Assembly (NCBI RefSeq): GCF_016587435.1
Contig: NZ_BNJJ01000023.1
Span: 70,743 to 134,742 of the forward strand
DNA from: Dictyobacter formicarum
Lineage (GTDB): Bacteria; Chloroflexota; Ktedonobacteria; Ktedonobacterales; Ktedonobacteraceae
Direction of reading: 5' to 3'
DNA: 64,000 nucleotides
The notes under the pieces are model-generated. The model was not told the DNA's origin. It made no database searches and was given only the letters and a program-made list of their open reading frames with translations. This document shows, piece by piece, positions 36,305-46,659 of the stretch (position 1 is the first letter of the stretch; each line of letters opens with the position of its first letter). The position numbers and the translations under genes are program-made.

Positions 36305-36665
36305 TTTGTCCCCATTACTATATGCTGAAGGCAAGAAGCTTTTATAATGGGAAATTGCGGCCTGAATATATTATACCCATCGAAACAGGCTGCCTTTCCG
36401 TATAGTAAAGACGAGGGTCTGGCTGAATTCATCGATTATCAGGCCAGAAACTGTTAAAATATGTATATGTTGTAATAAGTCTGGCAAGTAGGTCACTAAT
36501 AGGTAAACAGGTTAATTGTTTTGAAAATATCGAAGGAATTATGCACCATAAATAGATTTTACATGGTTCTGTTACCGAACGTCCGAGCTATCCTCTATTG
36601 CTTCTGTGGAACATTTGGGCTATTATACACTTGTCTGACTCTTAGAAAAGGAGGGAACCAGCAAC
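36305..36665. other. Upstream region of ftsK
   Basis: About 360 bp with no gene. It is AT-rich and ends with AAAAGGAGGGAACCAGCAAC before the ATG at 36666, a strong ribosome site. No clear promoter pair was identified. Confidence 0.45.
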
Positions 36666-39600
36666 ATGGCAGGCAGCGATCGCAAAGCAGAGGCGAGGCG
36701 TAAAGGCGATAGGGTAGTGCCAAGCCTCGATCGTGGCTACTCGCGCGCTAGCCGAGCTGTTGGGGGACAAGGTTCAATAAGCTCGCAACGGGTTGAACAG
36801 CGCTCGAACTCAGCGTCACCAAAGCAAGGTTCGCGCGGTAGTGGGAGTGGTGGAGCGTCCAGGCAAGCCGCGCGAGGCCGTCAGGATGCTGGGGCCAAGG
36901 GGGAAAGAACAATAGTAAATCATCTTCCCGTTCACAGAGGTCTTCACGAACTCCTTCAGCACCCAGTGATGTCAAAGATACACAATTCCTCCAGTGGATA
37001 CTGGATAAATGGAATAGTCTGTCTCCAAATCAACAGCAGCGCATTTCTAATTCATTATTGCTTGTATTATCTTTACTTTTATTCTCGTCTTTAACTATTC
37101 TTAGTTCGGCACCGATTTGGAGCAACATCGGCAAGTTCTTTCTAGTTTTTCTTGGCTGGTCTGCATATGTTCTGGCCTTTGGCTTTGTAATGTTTGCAGT
37201 GACGCGCCTGTGTGAAAGTTTGCGCAATGAGCAATTGATCCGAAACTCGATGGTATTCGGTTTAGTTGTGCTGTGCCTGCTGGTGCTCTTAGAGAGTCGC
37301 CTGATTATGGGTCCTCTCACCGCCGGGGCGCTGGCCGATGTACTGGCACTGCCTTTTCAAGGTTGGCCACCAGCTGTAGGGCATGTACTGGTCATTGGGC
37401 TTATTTTGGTTGTGACGATTTTTACGTTCCGCATTACGTTTGCCCATGTGCTGATGGTGTATCGCTTTATTGAGCGTATTATTGGCGATGGGCCACGTGG
37501 TGAAGAAGAGGATGAGGAAGAGCTCGATGTCGCTCCATCGCGTTTTCTGGGCCAGCGACCGCAATTCAGCCGCTATAGTGCGGCCAGCAAGGCGGCTCTG
37601 GACGATTTTGAAGATGCCGATGAGCGCGAGGATGAACTGGAACTTCCATCGACCCCTTCGCGGCGGCAATCGCCCTCGCGTTCTGGTAAGGCCGCCCCGG
37701 CGGCGCGAGCCTCCAGGCAGCCAGCTGCTCCACTCGTCGATGAAGAGATCTACTACGACGATGGCTTCAACAGCTACGATGACTATAGTGATAAGACAAT
37801 TGCCATCGAGCCAGAAGAATATGAGTACGAAGACGAAAACTATTATTTTGACGACGAGGACCCACTCAACGATATCAACCTGCATAAGCAACATATCAGT
37901 ATGGTGCCGCGCGGAGTCCATGATCCGCAGCCATTAGATATCACTGACCATACCGGGGCGACGCGGGGAGCGCGTCAGCAGGCATTGTCATTTGATGATC
38001 AGACAGTTATAGATGATGATGTCGTGCTGCAGCCAGCTCCAGGCAATGAGCCCTTGATACTGGAACCCAAGCCGCGTGCCGAGGCGGCTAAACCTGGTCG
38101 GCAGATTCGCCAGGTGGCGCCAAATCCCCCGGTTCCGGTGCAGCGTCAGGCTAGCGCGGCCACCCCTGCTGTTTCGGCTGCTTCGAAAAAAATGGCGGCC
38201 GCCGTGGCCAGCGCTAATACACCAAACATTAAATCAAGCTGGCAGTTACCAAAGATTGATGTGCTACAGGCACCTGATAGCATGAAGCAGCAGATTTTTT
38301 CGGAAGACACAGCTGCTCTGGCCAAGTTGATTCAGGACACGCTACGCAGTTTCCGCGTTGAAGCCGAAGTACGCGAAGAAGATATCAGCATTGGCCCAAC
38401 CATTATTCGTTTTGGTATTCGTCCCACAGGCCGACCACAGATGATCGTGGATGAAAAAAGCGGCAAGATGGTTCCGGTGCGCGACGCTTCGGGACAAATC
38501 GTGTATGAGACACGAACCCGAGTCAGCCGCATCATGGCCTTGCAAAATGACCTGGCCCTCGTACTGGAGGCCAAGACCATTCGTATGGAAGCGCCCGTGC
38601 CCGGTCGTCCTTATGTTGGTGTTGAGATCCCCAATAAGAATAGTCGACTGGTCATGTTGCGCGAGGTATTAGAGAGCAAAGAGTTCCATGCCGCCAAAGT
38701 TAAGTCCAAGCTCTCGATTGGTCTGGGAAAAGACGTTGCGGGCCAGGTAAGGGTGGGCGATCTGGCCAAGATGCCCCACCTGTTGATCGCGGGTGCCACC
38801 GGAGCTGGCAAGAGCGTCATGATCAACGCTATTATCGCCAGCATCCTGATGCAATCCACTCCCGACGACGTGCGGCTTCTGATGGTAGACCCCAAAATGG
38901 TGGAATTGAACATGTACAATGGCATTCCCCATCTGCTGTCGCCAGTAGTCGTAGAAGTCGAGAAGGTGGTATCGCTGCTCAAGAATGCTATTGCTGAAAT
39001 GGAGCGCCGCTACCGGCTCTTTTCACAGCTCGGCGTGCGCAACCTGGAAGGTTATCGCAAGCTGCGCGCCCAGAAGTTGACGCAGGGTGATACCAGCCTG
39101 AACAACCTGCCAGCTATTGTCATCATCATCGACGAGCTGGCCGACCTGATGATGGCCGCGCCAGAAGAGGTCGAAGGCATGATCTGCCGCCTGGCCCAGC
39201 TGGCCCGTGCCACCGGCATTCACCTGGTGGTCGCCACCCAGCGCCCATCGGTTGACGTTATTACAGGTCTGATCAAAGCCAACATTCCAACCCGTATCTC
39301 TTTCATGGTCAGCTCCGCCGTCGACTCCCGCACCATTATCGATATGGGAGGCGCTGAGCGGCTACTAGGTCGTGGGGATATGTTATACCTACCCGCGGAC
39401 GCGGGACGTCCTGAGCGCATTCAGGGCGCGTTTCTGAGCGATGAGGAGGCCCAACGTCTGGCCGACTTCTGGCGCCAACAAATTGTGCAACATGCGCTGG
39501 CTCTGGGTATTGATCCCAATGCCGCCAATGTGCAATCTCAGGTTGAGCCTGGTTGGGAACTAAAAGTCGAGCAACCCGACGAATTTGAGTTAGAGGATGA

Positions 39601-39937
39601 ATTGTTGGATCGAGCTGAAGATGTCGTGCGTGAGCAGGGCCGGGCCTCTATCTCATTGCTCCAGCGGCGCCTCAAAGTTGGCTACTCGCGTGCCGCCCGC
39701 TTGATCGACCTGCTCGAGCAGCGTGGCATCATTGGGCAATCAGTAGATGGAGGGCGGGCGCGCGAAGTCTACGACCACGGTCAGCGTGGAGGCGACGGAC
39801 ATAGTCTGGCGGATGAAGCCGACGATATCATGGTAGAAGAAAAGGCGCGCAACGATTTCCTGCGCAATCAAGCCTCGCGCTTCCAGCACAATCCACCCTC
39901 CCGCACCCCCATCGATGACGACGAAATGGACATGTAA
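36666..39937 (+). CDS. ftsK: FtsK/SpoIIIE DNA translocase with an apparent 5' frameshift
   Basis: The strong ribosome site and ATG are at 36666, and the first frame encodes a basic Ser/Gly/Arg/Gln-rich cytoplasmic tail. At a run of five G (36899-36903) coding sense shifts by one base: the downstream frame reads KNNSKSSSRSQRSSRTPS, QFLQWILDKWNSLSP and then four membrane helices. One extra G would join the two perfectly. Downstream are an acidic Asp/Glu/Tyr-rich linker, Walker A GATGAGKS, Walker B IVIIIDELADL and a C-terminal gamma-type winged helix (QRRLKVGYSRAARLIDLLE). It pumps chromosomal DNA at the septum. If the break is real, translation might restart at TTG 37058, losing the tail. Confidence 0.88.
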
Positions 39938-40166
39938 CATAGGTTCGACCCTTGCGGTCGATTGCCGCGAGCCGCAGCGAGGCGGCCCCGTTCGGGTGTG
40001 GTTCGGTTCCCTGTGGCGACTCCTTTGGCCGGGCAAGCGGTGCTCAAACGGGAAGGTTCCTCTCGGGCACCGCGTGGGCCGAGGTATCCTCCCATGAGGG
40101 ATATGATCTCTGGGATACGGGGCCCCACAAACGGCGGGGCTAATCGGAGGCAAGCTCCGAACCTAT
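39938..40166. mobile_element. About 230-bp inverted-repeat element (TAGGTTCG family)
   Basis: Left end CATAGGTTCGACCCTTGCGG then TCGATTGCCGCGAG. Right end on the other strand: AATAGGTTCGGAGCTTGCC then TCCGATTAGCCCCGCCG. It starts directly after the ftsK stop. The interior is GC-rich with no credible gene. Confidence 0.6.
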
Positions 40167-40202
40167 TATGATTGTTTATCCGAACCTATTATGATTGTTT
40201 AA
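40157..40202. repeat. 23-bp tandem duplication
   Basis: CCGAACCTATTATGATTGTT plus three bases occurs twice in direct succession (40157-40179 and 40180-40202). The second copy runs into the stop codon of the leftward acetyltransferase gene, so the element's edge reached the coding end. Confidence 0.85.
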
Positions 40203-41053
40203 ATGAAGGCGATATCGTAGACATCCTCGAGGGGACGATAGCCGATTTTCTGATAGATGCTATTAGAGGTAGGGTTGGAGAGATCGGTAAAGAGGCTACA
40301 GGCACGCCAGCCATTGTCGAGGAGACGCTGGCTCAGGGCGGAGACACAGCTAGAAGCATAGCCTTTGCCTCGTGCTTCGGGAGGCGTATAAACCGGGCCA
40401 ATGTTGATAACGGTGCGCATGGCACGGCCTTTAGCCGCCATAGAGACGATCCGGCTTGCCGGAGTTTCCCAGAAAAAGAAATCGCCATTGGCGAGCCTGA
40501 TTGGCAGACTGCGTGTAATGTCGTCGGCAGGTTGATCAAGATGGGCCTCTTTAGCAAAGGCCAGCATCCATTTCAGGAGTAGCTCGCGATCCCCTTGAGT
40601 CGCCTGGCGTAAACGCCCGGTTGTGATCGGAGGCTGCAGGACCTCAGTCAGTTCAAAGACGCGCTCACGCACTGCGATCCGGTAGGACTGCCCGGTAGCG
40701 GTCTGCCAGCTCCGCGCAAAATCTTCAGCCACCTTGACGGGTCCGATGCAACCGGGGAAGACTACCTGGTGGTTTTGTAGATACTCAACCAGTGTATCCA
40801 GGGCTGCCTGATGTTTTTCTGGCCGCTGGCTATAGAGGATCAGGCGATTGGGTGGCGTCATACAGGCGGCCACCAATAATCCATGTTCATCAGTGACGGT
40901 GGCCAGAAATGGAATGCTCCCATAATAATCAGGCTGGGCCTGAAGGCGCATACTGATGCCAAGCATAAGATTATTGGCCGCCTCGTTTTGGAGCAAGACA
41001 TCTTGCGTCTGGGCCAGGAAATCCTGGGCGTGTGTGTGAATGGTGATCTGCAT
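40199..41053 (-). CDS. GNAT-family N-acetyltransferase
   Basis: 284 residues. The C-terminal GNAT fold is clear: INIGPVYTPPEARGKGYASS holds the acetyl-CoA pyrophosphate loop (RGKGYA), followed by LFTDLSNPTSNSIYQKIGY and a closing strand. The N-terminal half is a more divergent GNAT-like domain, as in two-domain family members. GGAGGG precedes the ATG by five bases. It is followed upstream by trmD on the same strand, gap about 35 bp, so they may be co-transcribed. The acceptor substrate is unknown. Confidence 0.88.
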   Translation of the reverse strand: MQITIHTHAQDFLAQTQDVLLQNEAANNLMLGISMRLQAQPDYYGSIPFLATVTDEHGLLVAACMTPPNRLILYSQRPEKHQAALDTLVEYLQNHQVVFPGCIGPVKVAEDFARSWQTATGQSYRIAVRERVFELTEVLQPPITTGRLRQATQGDRELLLKWMLAFAKEAHLDQPADDITRSLPIRLANGDFFFWETPASRIVSMAAKGRAMRTVINIGPVYTPPEARGKGYASSCVSALSQRLLDNGWRACSLFTDLSNPTSNSIYQKIGYRPLEDVYDIAFI

Positions 41054-41088
41054 GGGCTCCCTCCGGTTATGATGATAATGACCGGGTT

Positions 41089-41817
41089 TTATATATGGGT
41101 TTCGTCGTCCAACTCTTTTAATATCTTTTTGTCCTGTTTACTGCTCAGGTCGAGTTTGGCGAAGAGATCGGGTCGGCGCTCACGTGTACGGCGAATCGCC
41201 TCTTTGCGGCGCCAGCGCTCGATGTTGGCGTGGTGCCCGGAGAGCAAGACATCTGGAATGCCCCAGCCGCGGAAGACTGGAGGGCGCGTATATTGGGGAT
41301 ATTCCAGCAGATTATTGCTATGCGACTCGTCAGCGGCCGAGCCCTCGGTCAGTACGCCGGGCGTCAGGCGACTGACGGCATCCACCACGATCATCGCCGC
41401 CAGCTCTCCGCCTGTCAGCACATAGTCACCAATAGAGATCTGATCAGTTACCAGGTGTTCGCAGACACGTTCATCGATACCCTCATAGTGGCCACAGAGA
41501 AGCGTAATGCGTGGCTCCTGGGCCAGTTCATGGGCGATTTTTTGATTAAACAGACGCCCCTGGGGCGTTAGATAAATAATGGGGCCGCCCTGATGGACCG
41601 CCTCAATGGCATTGAAAATCGGATCAGGCTTCATAACCATACCGACCCCACCGCCATAGGGATAATCATCCACAACATGGTGTTTGTCGGTCGTGACATC
41701 ACGGATATTGTGCAGAGCGATACTCAAGAGATTACGCTCCTGGGCCCGCTTCAGAATACTTTCCGTAAATGGACCCTGAAACATGGCGGGGAAAAGCGTG
41801 AAAATGTCGAAATGCAT
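41089..41817 (-). CDS. trmD: tRNA (guanine-37-N1)-methyltransferase
   Basis: 242 residues from the ATG at 41817 (AGGTGAG seven bases upstream), giving the family start [13 protein letters not shown]. The trefoil-knot SAM site shows [13 protein letters not shown] and [20 protein letters not shown], and [15 protein letters not shown] is a family hallmark. The tail [20 protein letters not shown] contacts tRNA. It methylates G37 next to the anticodon and prevents frameshifts. Usually it sits with rpsP, rimM and rplS; here these are absent and it lies with an acetyltransferase gene. Confidence 0.96.
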   Translation of the reverse strand: MHFDIFTLFPAMFQGPFTESILKRAQERNLLSIALHNIRDVTTDKHHVVDDYPYGGGVGMVMKPDPIFNAIEAVHQGGPIIYLTPQGRLFNQKIAHELAQEPRITLLCGHYEGIDERVCEHLVTDQISIGDYVLTGGELAAMIVVDAVSRLTPGVLTEGSAADESHSNNLLEYPQYTRPPVFRGWGIPDVLLSGHHANIERWRRKEAIRRTRERRPDLFAKLDLSSKQDKKILKELDDETHI

Positions 41818-41960
41818 GTGTCTACTCACCTCTACGTATATGTGTTACAATAACACCGTTGCCTCTTACTGGCAAGTCTATGGCTTGGATGCATAAAGCT
41901 TTTCGAACGTATACCTCGTTCTCGAAAAGACCAGTTGAAATTTCCACCGCGGAGTCTATT

Positions 41961-43550
41961 ATGTCTTGGTTCCAGCCGCAGCACGTAGAAGATCCTCTTG
42001 ATCAAATGACGGTTCTGGTGGGTAGAGCGATACAATTGCTGCGTGGTGAATCGGGTGTGTTTGTGGTCTCAAACGAAGCGTTTGATCCACAGAGCAGTGC
42101 TGAATATACACTCTATCATCTAAACAAAGCTGCCGTGCCCTTTCTGCTGGCCTATGTGCAGGAAAGCATGCAGCCAAATACATTGCATCCTCTCGTTGTA
42201 GAGACGATACCACCAGAGCTGGCCAGACAATTAGGATTGGCGGAAGAGGTGGTAGAGGGGCAAGGAGTTGAATGTGGTTCTTTGGCCCTGTATGATGAAG
42301 CGGGGCCGCTTGGAACATTGTATTTCCTACGCCTGGCCACGTTGCGCTCGTGTTTTGAACGCTACAGCAACGAAGATGACGCTGAGCAATCGGCGCTACA
42401 CCTGTTCGCGACCCAGCTCGCGGGCAGCTTACGTTTCGCCCTGCGTTCTCAAGCCCTGGTAAAAGAGCAGGGCCGCCTGGCAGCTATTTTTCAATATAGC
42501 ACCGAAGGCATCTTAACGGTCGATAACGCGCTGCGTATTATCGATTTTAATCCTGCCATGGAACGTTTGACTGGCTGGCGCGAAAACGAAGTCCTGGGCC
42601 AGTTCTATATCAAAGTGCTGCGCCCCAAAGATCGCCAGGGCAACGACCTGGGATTGCAGGATTCTGCGGTCCTGCAGGCATTTGCGGGTCAGGAGGTGGT
42701 CAATCGCGAGATGTTCATCTGTGCTCGTGACGGGCAGCGTTTCGCGGTAGCGGTCACCGTCTCATGTGTCCGTTCGGCGCGTGGGGAGCCCATGAACGGC
42801 ATTTTAAACGTTCATGACCTGACCCGAGAACTGCAACAAGAGGAGCAGCGCTCAACGTTTATTTCTGTTATTTCGCATGAATTGCAGACGCCGATCGCGA
42901 TCATCAAAGGCTACGCATCCACATTAGCACGTGCCGATGCGCGCTTTGATAGCAAGACGATTCGCTCACGCCTGGTGGCGATTGAGGAAGAGGCGGACCG
43001 CCTGAATAAGCTAGTGGGCAACCTGCTTTACGCCTCGCGCATTCAAGCTAATGGATTACAGATGGATATCACCACACTCGATCTGGAGAATCTGATTCGT
43101 AGCATGGCCCGGCGACTACGTGCCAAACATCCCGAGGCCCAGATCGAACTCTCGATACCGCCGCACTTGCCAGCTGTTATGGCCGACCGCGAGCGTATCG
43201 AAGAAGTATTACAAAATCTATTAGATAACGCCGTGAAGTACTCGCCAGGGAAACCAGAAATTACTGTTGCCTGCTATGTGACTGGAGAAGAAGTTATCGT
43301 CAGTATCATCGACACTGGCATGGGCATTGCGCTGCGCGAACAAGAGCAAATTTTTGACCGTTTTCACCGTATTGGAGAGCCGCTCTCCCAATCGACACCT
43401 GGGGCGGGTCTGGGCCTGTATATCTGTAAAGCAATTATCGAGGCCCATGGAGGGCGTATCTGGGTTGAAAGCACACTGCGCCAGGGTTCAACGTTTTCGT
43501 TTAGTTTACCGCGTGAGGAGAAAGCGCCATTACCAATGGTGGTTTTTTGA
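41961..43550 (+). CDS. PAS-domain sensor histidine kinase, soluble
   Basis: 529 residues from the ATG at 41961, supported by GGAG eight bases upstream; a longer frame to 41859 has no ribosome site. No membrane helix. A GAF-like N domain (about 15-165) precedes a PAS domain (about 170-285, [20 protein letters not shown]). The HisKA motif is [15 protein letters not shown] with His306, then the ATPase boxes [15 protein letters not shown] and [10 protein letters not shown]. It should sense a cytosolic signal and phosphorylate the regulator encoded immediately downstream, with which it shares one base. Confidence 0.93.
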   Translation: MSWFQPQHVEDPLDQMTVLVGRAIQLLRGESGVFVVSNEAFDPQSSAEYTLYHLNKAAVPFLLAYVQESMQPNTLHPLVVETIPPELARQLGLAEEVVEGQGVECGSLALYDEAGPLGTLYFLRLATLRSCFERYSNEDDAEQSALHLFATQLAGSLRFALRSQALVKEQGRLAAIFQYSTEGILTVDNALRIIDFNPAMERLTGWRENEVLGQFYIKVLRPKDRQGNDLGLQDSAVLQAFAGQEVVNREMFICARDGQRFAVAVTVSCVRSARGEPMNGILNVHDLTRELQQEEQRSTFISVISHELQTPIAIIKGYASTLARADARFDSKTIRSRLVAIEEEADRLNKLVGNLLYASRIQANGLQMDITTLDLENLIRSMARRLRAKHPEAQIELSIPPHLPAVMADRERIEEVLQNLLDNAVKYSPGKPEITVACYVTGEEVIVSIIDTGMGIALREQEQIFDRFHRIGEPLSQSTPGAGLGLYICKAIIEAHGGRIWVESTLRQGSTFSFSLPREEKAPLPMVVF

Positions 43551-44281
43551 TGATGGAACAGGAAGTATTTGATCAGCGTGACATGACTATTTTGATCGTG
43601 GACGATGAGCCGCGTATCCGCGATCTTGTGCGTATGAATCTGGAGTTAGAGCACTATCGCGTGCTCGAAGCCAGTAACGGCATCGAAGCCATGGACGAAC
43701 TACGCGATAACCTGCCCGACCTGGTCGTATTGGACGTAATGATGCCAGAGATGGATGGCTTTGAAACCCTCAGAGCCATTCGTGAAGTATCGACTGTCCC
43801 GGTAATTATGCTTACAGTGCGGCAGAATGAACAGGATCGCATCCGTGGCCTGGACCTCGGAGCCGACGATTATATTGCCAAGCCTTTCAGTCCCCGTGAG
43901 CTACTTTCGCGTATTCGAGCACTCTTACGTCGTTCTCTAATGGCCCCTCCATCGCGTAAAACAGAGATCGTAGTTGATGATGACTTGACTATTGATTTTG
44001 CCCGCCGTGAAGTCATTGTACGTGGACAAAAAGTGGTCTTGCGGCCAACCGAGTACCGACTACTCTATCACCTGGTCAGCAATGCCGGCCGTCTGCTCAC
44101 ACATGAAACCTTATTATCAAAAGTCTGGGGACGAGAGTATCGTGATGAGTCGCACTATCTGCGCCTCTATATTACCTATTTACGTCAAAAGATAGAGAAA
44201 GACCCCGCACATCCACAGTATATTCTTACCGAGCGTGGAGTCGGATATCGCTTTAAAGCCCTTGATGATGTACATAAATAA
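43550..44281 (+). CDS. OmpR/PhoB-family response regulator
   Basis: 243 residues from the ATG at 43550, which overlaps the kinase stop in TGATG; a second ATG follows directly at 43553. The receiver has Asp18-Asp19, phospho-acceptor Asp62 in [12 protein letters not shown] and the Lys in [12 protein letters not shown]. The C-terminal winged helix ends in [20 protein letters not shown] and [12 protein letters not shown]. It is translationally coupled to the kinase. Targets are unknown. Confidence 0.95.
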   Translation: MMEQEVFDQRDMTILIVDDEPRIRDLVRMNLELEHYRVLEASNGIEAMDELRDNLPDLVVLDVMMPEMDGFETLRAIREVSTVPVIMLTVRQNEQDRIRGLDLGADDYIAKPFSPRELLSRIRALLRRSLMAPPSRKTEIVVDDDLTIDFARREVIVRGQKVVLRPTEYRLLYHLVSNAGRLLTHETLLSKVWGREYRDESHYLRLYITYLRQKIEKDPAHPQYILTERGVGYRFKALDDVHK

Positions 44282-44310
44282 GCGAGAGCATGCGTGCCCG
44301 AGCCCTTTGT

Positions 44311-44343
44311 ATTTGTTGGTGCGCACCGTGCGCACCAACAAAT
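44311..44343. terminator. 15-bp perfect hairpin
   Basis: ATTTGTTGGTGCGCA pairs exactly with 44329-44343 around CCG, 30 bases past the regulator stop. The TGTTGGTGC core matches stems at 4332 and 47526. It may terminate the kinase/regulator transcript or attenuate the next gene, whose start is 38 bases on. Confidence 0.65.
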
Positions 44344-44380
44344 GGAACAGGTTGGTTCTGGAACAGGAGAGCATTGTTTA

Positions 44381-45370
44381 ATGAATAAAAAGGAACGCGT
44401 AGATGCAGCCCTGCGTGGCGAAAAAGTCGACCGGGTTCCCGTCAGCGTATGGGGACACGATTATGAGCGAGAGTGGGGAGTTCAATCATTAGCCGAAGCA
44501 GTGGCCGAAAATTTTAATCGCTATGATTGGGACTACGTTAAAGTGAATCCACGGGCCTCCTACCTGGTTGAAGGCTGGAAGGCCAGATATCGTCCCTCAG
44601 GTCACAAATTTCAGCCCCCTATTTGTGAATATACACCTATTAAGAGCGCTTCAGACTGGAAACGCATTCGTCCTCTGGAGCCGGATCATGGGTCCCTGGG
44701 TGAGCAACTGCGGGTATTGCAACTGGTCAACCACGAAGTTGGCTACGACGCCTATTTTGCTCAGACCATTTTTTGTCCCCTGGGTGTGGCTCGTTACCTG
44801 GCCGGCGAAAATAATGAGCCCGTGCTGTTAACCATTCGCGAAGATCGGCGCGCGTTGCATACTGCCTTACGTATCATTACAGAAACCCTGATCAACTATG
44901 CTATTGCTTGCCTGGAGCAGGGAGCGAGCGGCATCTTCTACGCAACCAACGGCTGGGCCAGCGCGGGCCTGCTCACGCAAGACCAATACCGTGAATTTGG
45001 CGAACAATATGATCTCGAGTTCTTAGACGCCATCAAGAGTCGTAGCAAATTCAATATCCTGCATAACTGTGGTGCGAACATCTACTTTGACCTGTTAGCC
45101 TCGTATCCAGTGCAGGTAATCAGCTGGGCGCCCAATCTGGAGGGTAATCCTGATTTGCGCGATGGCCGTATGCGTAGCGGAAAAGCTGTGATGGGTGGGC
45201 TCAATGAGCGCACTACCCTCAAGCAAGGGACGCCGGGGCAGGTACAGGATGAAATTGGTGCGGTTCTGGAGCAGACAGGGGGACAGGGATTATTGTTGGC
45301 GCCTGGCTGTGCTATCGCGCCCGAGACACCCGCGCAGAATCTGGAAGCCATTCGCCGTGCGTTATCTTGA
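44381..45370 (+). CDS. Uroporphyrinogen decarboxylase-fold protein with methyltransferase-type zinc site
   Basis: 329 residues from the ATG at 44381 (GGAG 11 bases upstream). The fold is of the UroD family (MNKKERVDAALRGEKVDRVP). Unlike true HemE it carries His228-x-Cys230 in ILHNCG and Cys310 in LLLAPGCAI, the zinc-ligand pattern of MtaA/MtbA-type methylcobamide:thiol methyltransferases. It therefore more likely moves a methyl group from a corrinoid protein to a thiol than makes coproporphyrinogen. No corrinoid protein gene is next to it. A MEDS-domain protein, a family named for methanogens and methylotrophs, lies 1.3 kb downstream. Confidence 0.85.
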   Translation: MNKKERVDAALRGEKVDRVPVSVWGHDYEREWGVQSLAEAVAENFNRYDWDYVKVNPRASYLVEGWKARYRPSGHKFQPPICEYTPIKSASDWKRIRPLEPDHGSLGEQLRVLQLVNHEVGYDAYFAQTIFCPLGVARYLAGENNEPVLLTIREDRRALHTALRIITETLINYAIACLEQGASGIFYATNGWASAGLLTQDQYREFGEQYDLEFLDAIKSRSKFNILHNCGANIYFDLLASYPVQVISWAPNLEGNPDLRDGRMRSGKAVMGGLNERTTLKQGTPGQVQDEIGAVLEQTGGQGLLLAPGCAIAPETPAQNLEAIRRALS

Positions 45371-45761
45371 CACTTGCTGATGCATTCGTTATACTTCCTC
45401 ATAATTCTCAACGGTGAATTGGACGTGTGGCGTAAGTGTTTTGAGATGTTTAACCTTGTCTCAATATTCGCTCCAGAGGGAGCCGGTCGCACCAGCGGCG
45501 TGGCTATGTATAGCTGAGAGCAAATAGAAATTTCCCCATCCTGGCTAATCATTATTAGATTATGCAACAGAGGGGATGAAAAATGTTGTATAGTAGTATC
45601 TAACAAATAGCAGAGAAGGCCGTACATCGCGCTGTAAAGCAGGAGCGGAGGGTGAAAAGGTGGAGCGCTCAAGGTGCATGTATCCTCAACTTCTGTGAAC
45701 AACACAAACCAGTGCACTCGCGCCGCACTTTGGTGGTAATAGAGAGGGTATACCGCGAGCA
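45371..45761. other. 390-bp intergenic region upstream of Nudix gene
   Basis: No gene recognised. The DNA is of ordinary composition with no long hairpin of the family seen elsewhere. Purine-rich stretches occur near 45560 and 45630-45660. No riboswitch was recognised. Promoter likely but not located. Confidence 0.4.
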
Positions 45762-46298
45762 ATGGAGCGATATAGAACAATGCGGGCCTATTCGGCGGGT
45801 GGCGTTGTGTTTCGCCTTGCTTCTCTGCTCTCTCCTGACAGAGACTTCACACAGAACTATAGCGAGTCCAGACGAAATGATGAAGGATTCGATAAGATGG
45901 TATCTATGGAAGTAGCGCTGGTGGGGCGTAGTCACGCCGGTATCTGGGCCCTACCTAAAGGGACGCCTCAGCCAGGCGAGACAATCGAGCAGGTCGCAGT
46001 GCGCGAGGTGCAGGAAGAAACGGGCTTGCAAGTACAACTGATTGCTTATATTGGTAGCATCTCGTATTCATTTGTACGCGAGCAAGTGCGCTATCATAAA
46101 CAGGTGCGGCATTTCTTATTGGAAGCAGTTGGCGGTGATACCGCTTTACATGATCAAGAATACGATCTTGTACAGTGGTTCCCTTTATATGAAGCCAGTC
46201 GCCGCCTGACATATCAGAACGAAGTGCACATTTTATACCAGGCCGAAGAAATGCTACAGCGCTGGTTGCAATATCGGCAGCAGGAAGGGCAAAAGTAG
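45762..46298 (+). CDS. Nudix hydrolase
   Basis: 178 residues from the ATG at 45762; an alternative ATG at 45780 is possible. The Nudix box is exact: GTPQPGETIEQVAVREVQEE followed by TGL. The start SAGGVVFRL and PKGTPQPGE fit diadenosine-polyphosphate (Ap4A) or nucleoside-triphosphate hydrolases of the MutT/Nudt2 type; an insertion of about 30 residues sits between the first strand and the box. It is the first of three closely packed rightward genes. Confidence 0.92.
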   Translation: MERYRTMRAYSAGGVVFRLASLLSPDRDFTQNYSESRRNDEGFDKMVSMEVALVGRSHAGIWALPKGTPQPGETIEQVAVREVQEETGLQVQLIAYIGSISYSFVREQVRYHKQVRHFLLEAVGGDTALHDQEYDLVQWFPLYEASRRLTYQNEVHILYQAEEMLQRWLQYRQQEGQK

Positions 46299-46302
46299 CA
46301 AT

Positions 46303-46659
46303 ATGCAAGAACACCAGCCCCGCTTTAAACTTGCGCGACGTATACTCTTCCCCTACACTGGTGAAGAGCCTTTGACTCGTGCACAGGAAGTGAGGGTCAT
46401 TGTCTCATGGGCTACCATTTTTCCGGTTGCCCTCCTGGTTGGCACACTGCCGATCGTGGCTTTATTCAGTAGCAATGCATCTGTGCAGCAAATATTGCTA
46501 ATCCTCCTTCTCGTATTTGTTGGAGGTGTCATCATTTTTGGCCTGATGGCCTGGTTTGTGGTCTTAATGATTAATCGCTCGGCCCGCTTATTCCGGCAAC
46601 ACAGAGCACAAAAATCTGCAAGGACCAGCGATTTCAGCGGAGGTAGGTATGGATCTTAG
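46303..46659 (+). CDS. Small two-helix membrane protein
   Basis: 118 residues with two membrane helices (about 32-52 and 62-88), a short N-terminal cytoplasmic part containing LARRILFPYTGEEPLTRAQE, and a basic tail after the second helix. It starts four bases after the Nudix stop and its 3' end overlaps the MEDS-domain gene by 11 bp, so translation is probably coupled. No family recognised. Confidence 0.75.
   Translation: MQEHQPRFKLARRILFPYTGEEPLTRAQEVRVIVSWATIFPVALLVGTLPIVALFSSNASVQQILLILLLVFVGGVIIFGLMAWFVVLMINRSARLFRQHRAQKSARTSDFSGGRYGS

Noticed and set aside
36890..36910. Programmed -1 frameshift site in ftsK
   Set aside because: The G5 run does not give a good slippery heptamer, since the A-site codon would not re-pair well. 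An error or mutation is likelier, so it is reported only as a frame break.
36666..37094. Independent 142-residue gene before ftsK
   Set aside because: Its later part turns into a shadow of the FtsK coding frame. Only the first 75-80 codons look real, and they join FtsK after one base.
39938..40198. Several overlapping short open frames between ftsK and the acetyltransferase gene
   Set aside because: They lie in inverted-repeat DNA, lack starts with ribosome sites and resemble nothing.
44381..45370. Assignment as HemE (uroporphyrinogen decarboxylase) for haem synthesis
   Set aside because: Zinc-ligand residues typical of methylcobamide methyltransferases are present, and no other haem genes are near.
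45371..45761. Possible riboswitch or structured leader before the Nudix gene
   Set aside because: No conserved aptamer motif (cobalamin, TPP, SAM, glycine, c-di-GMP) could be recognised.
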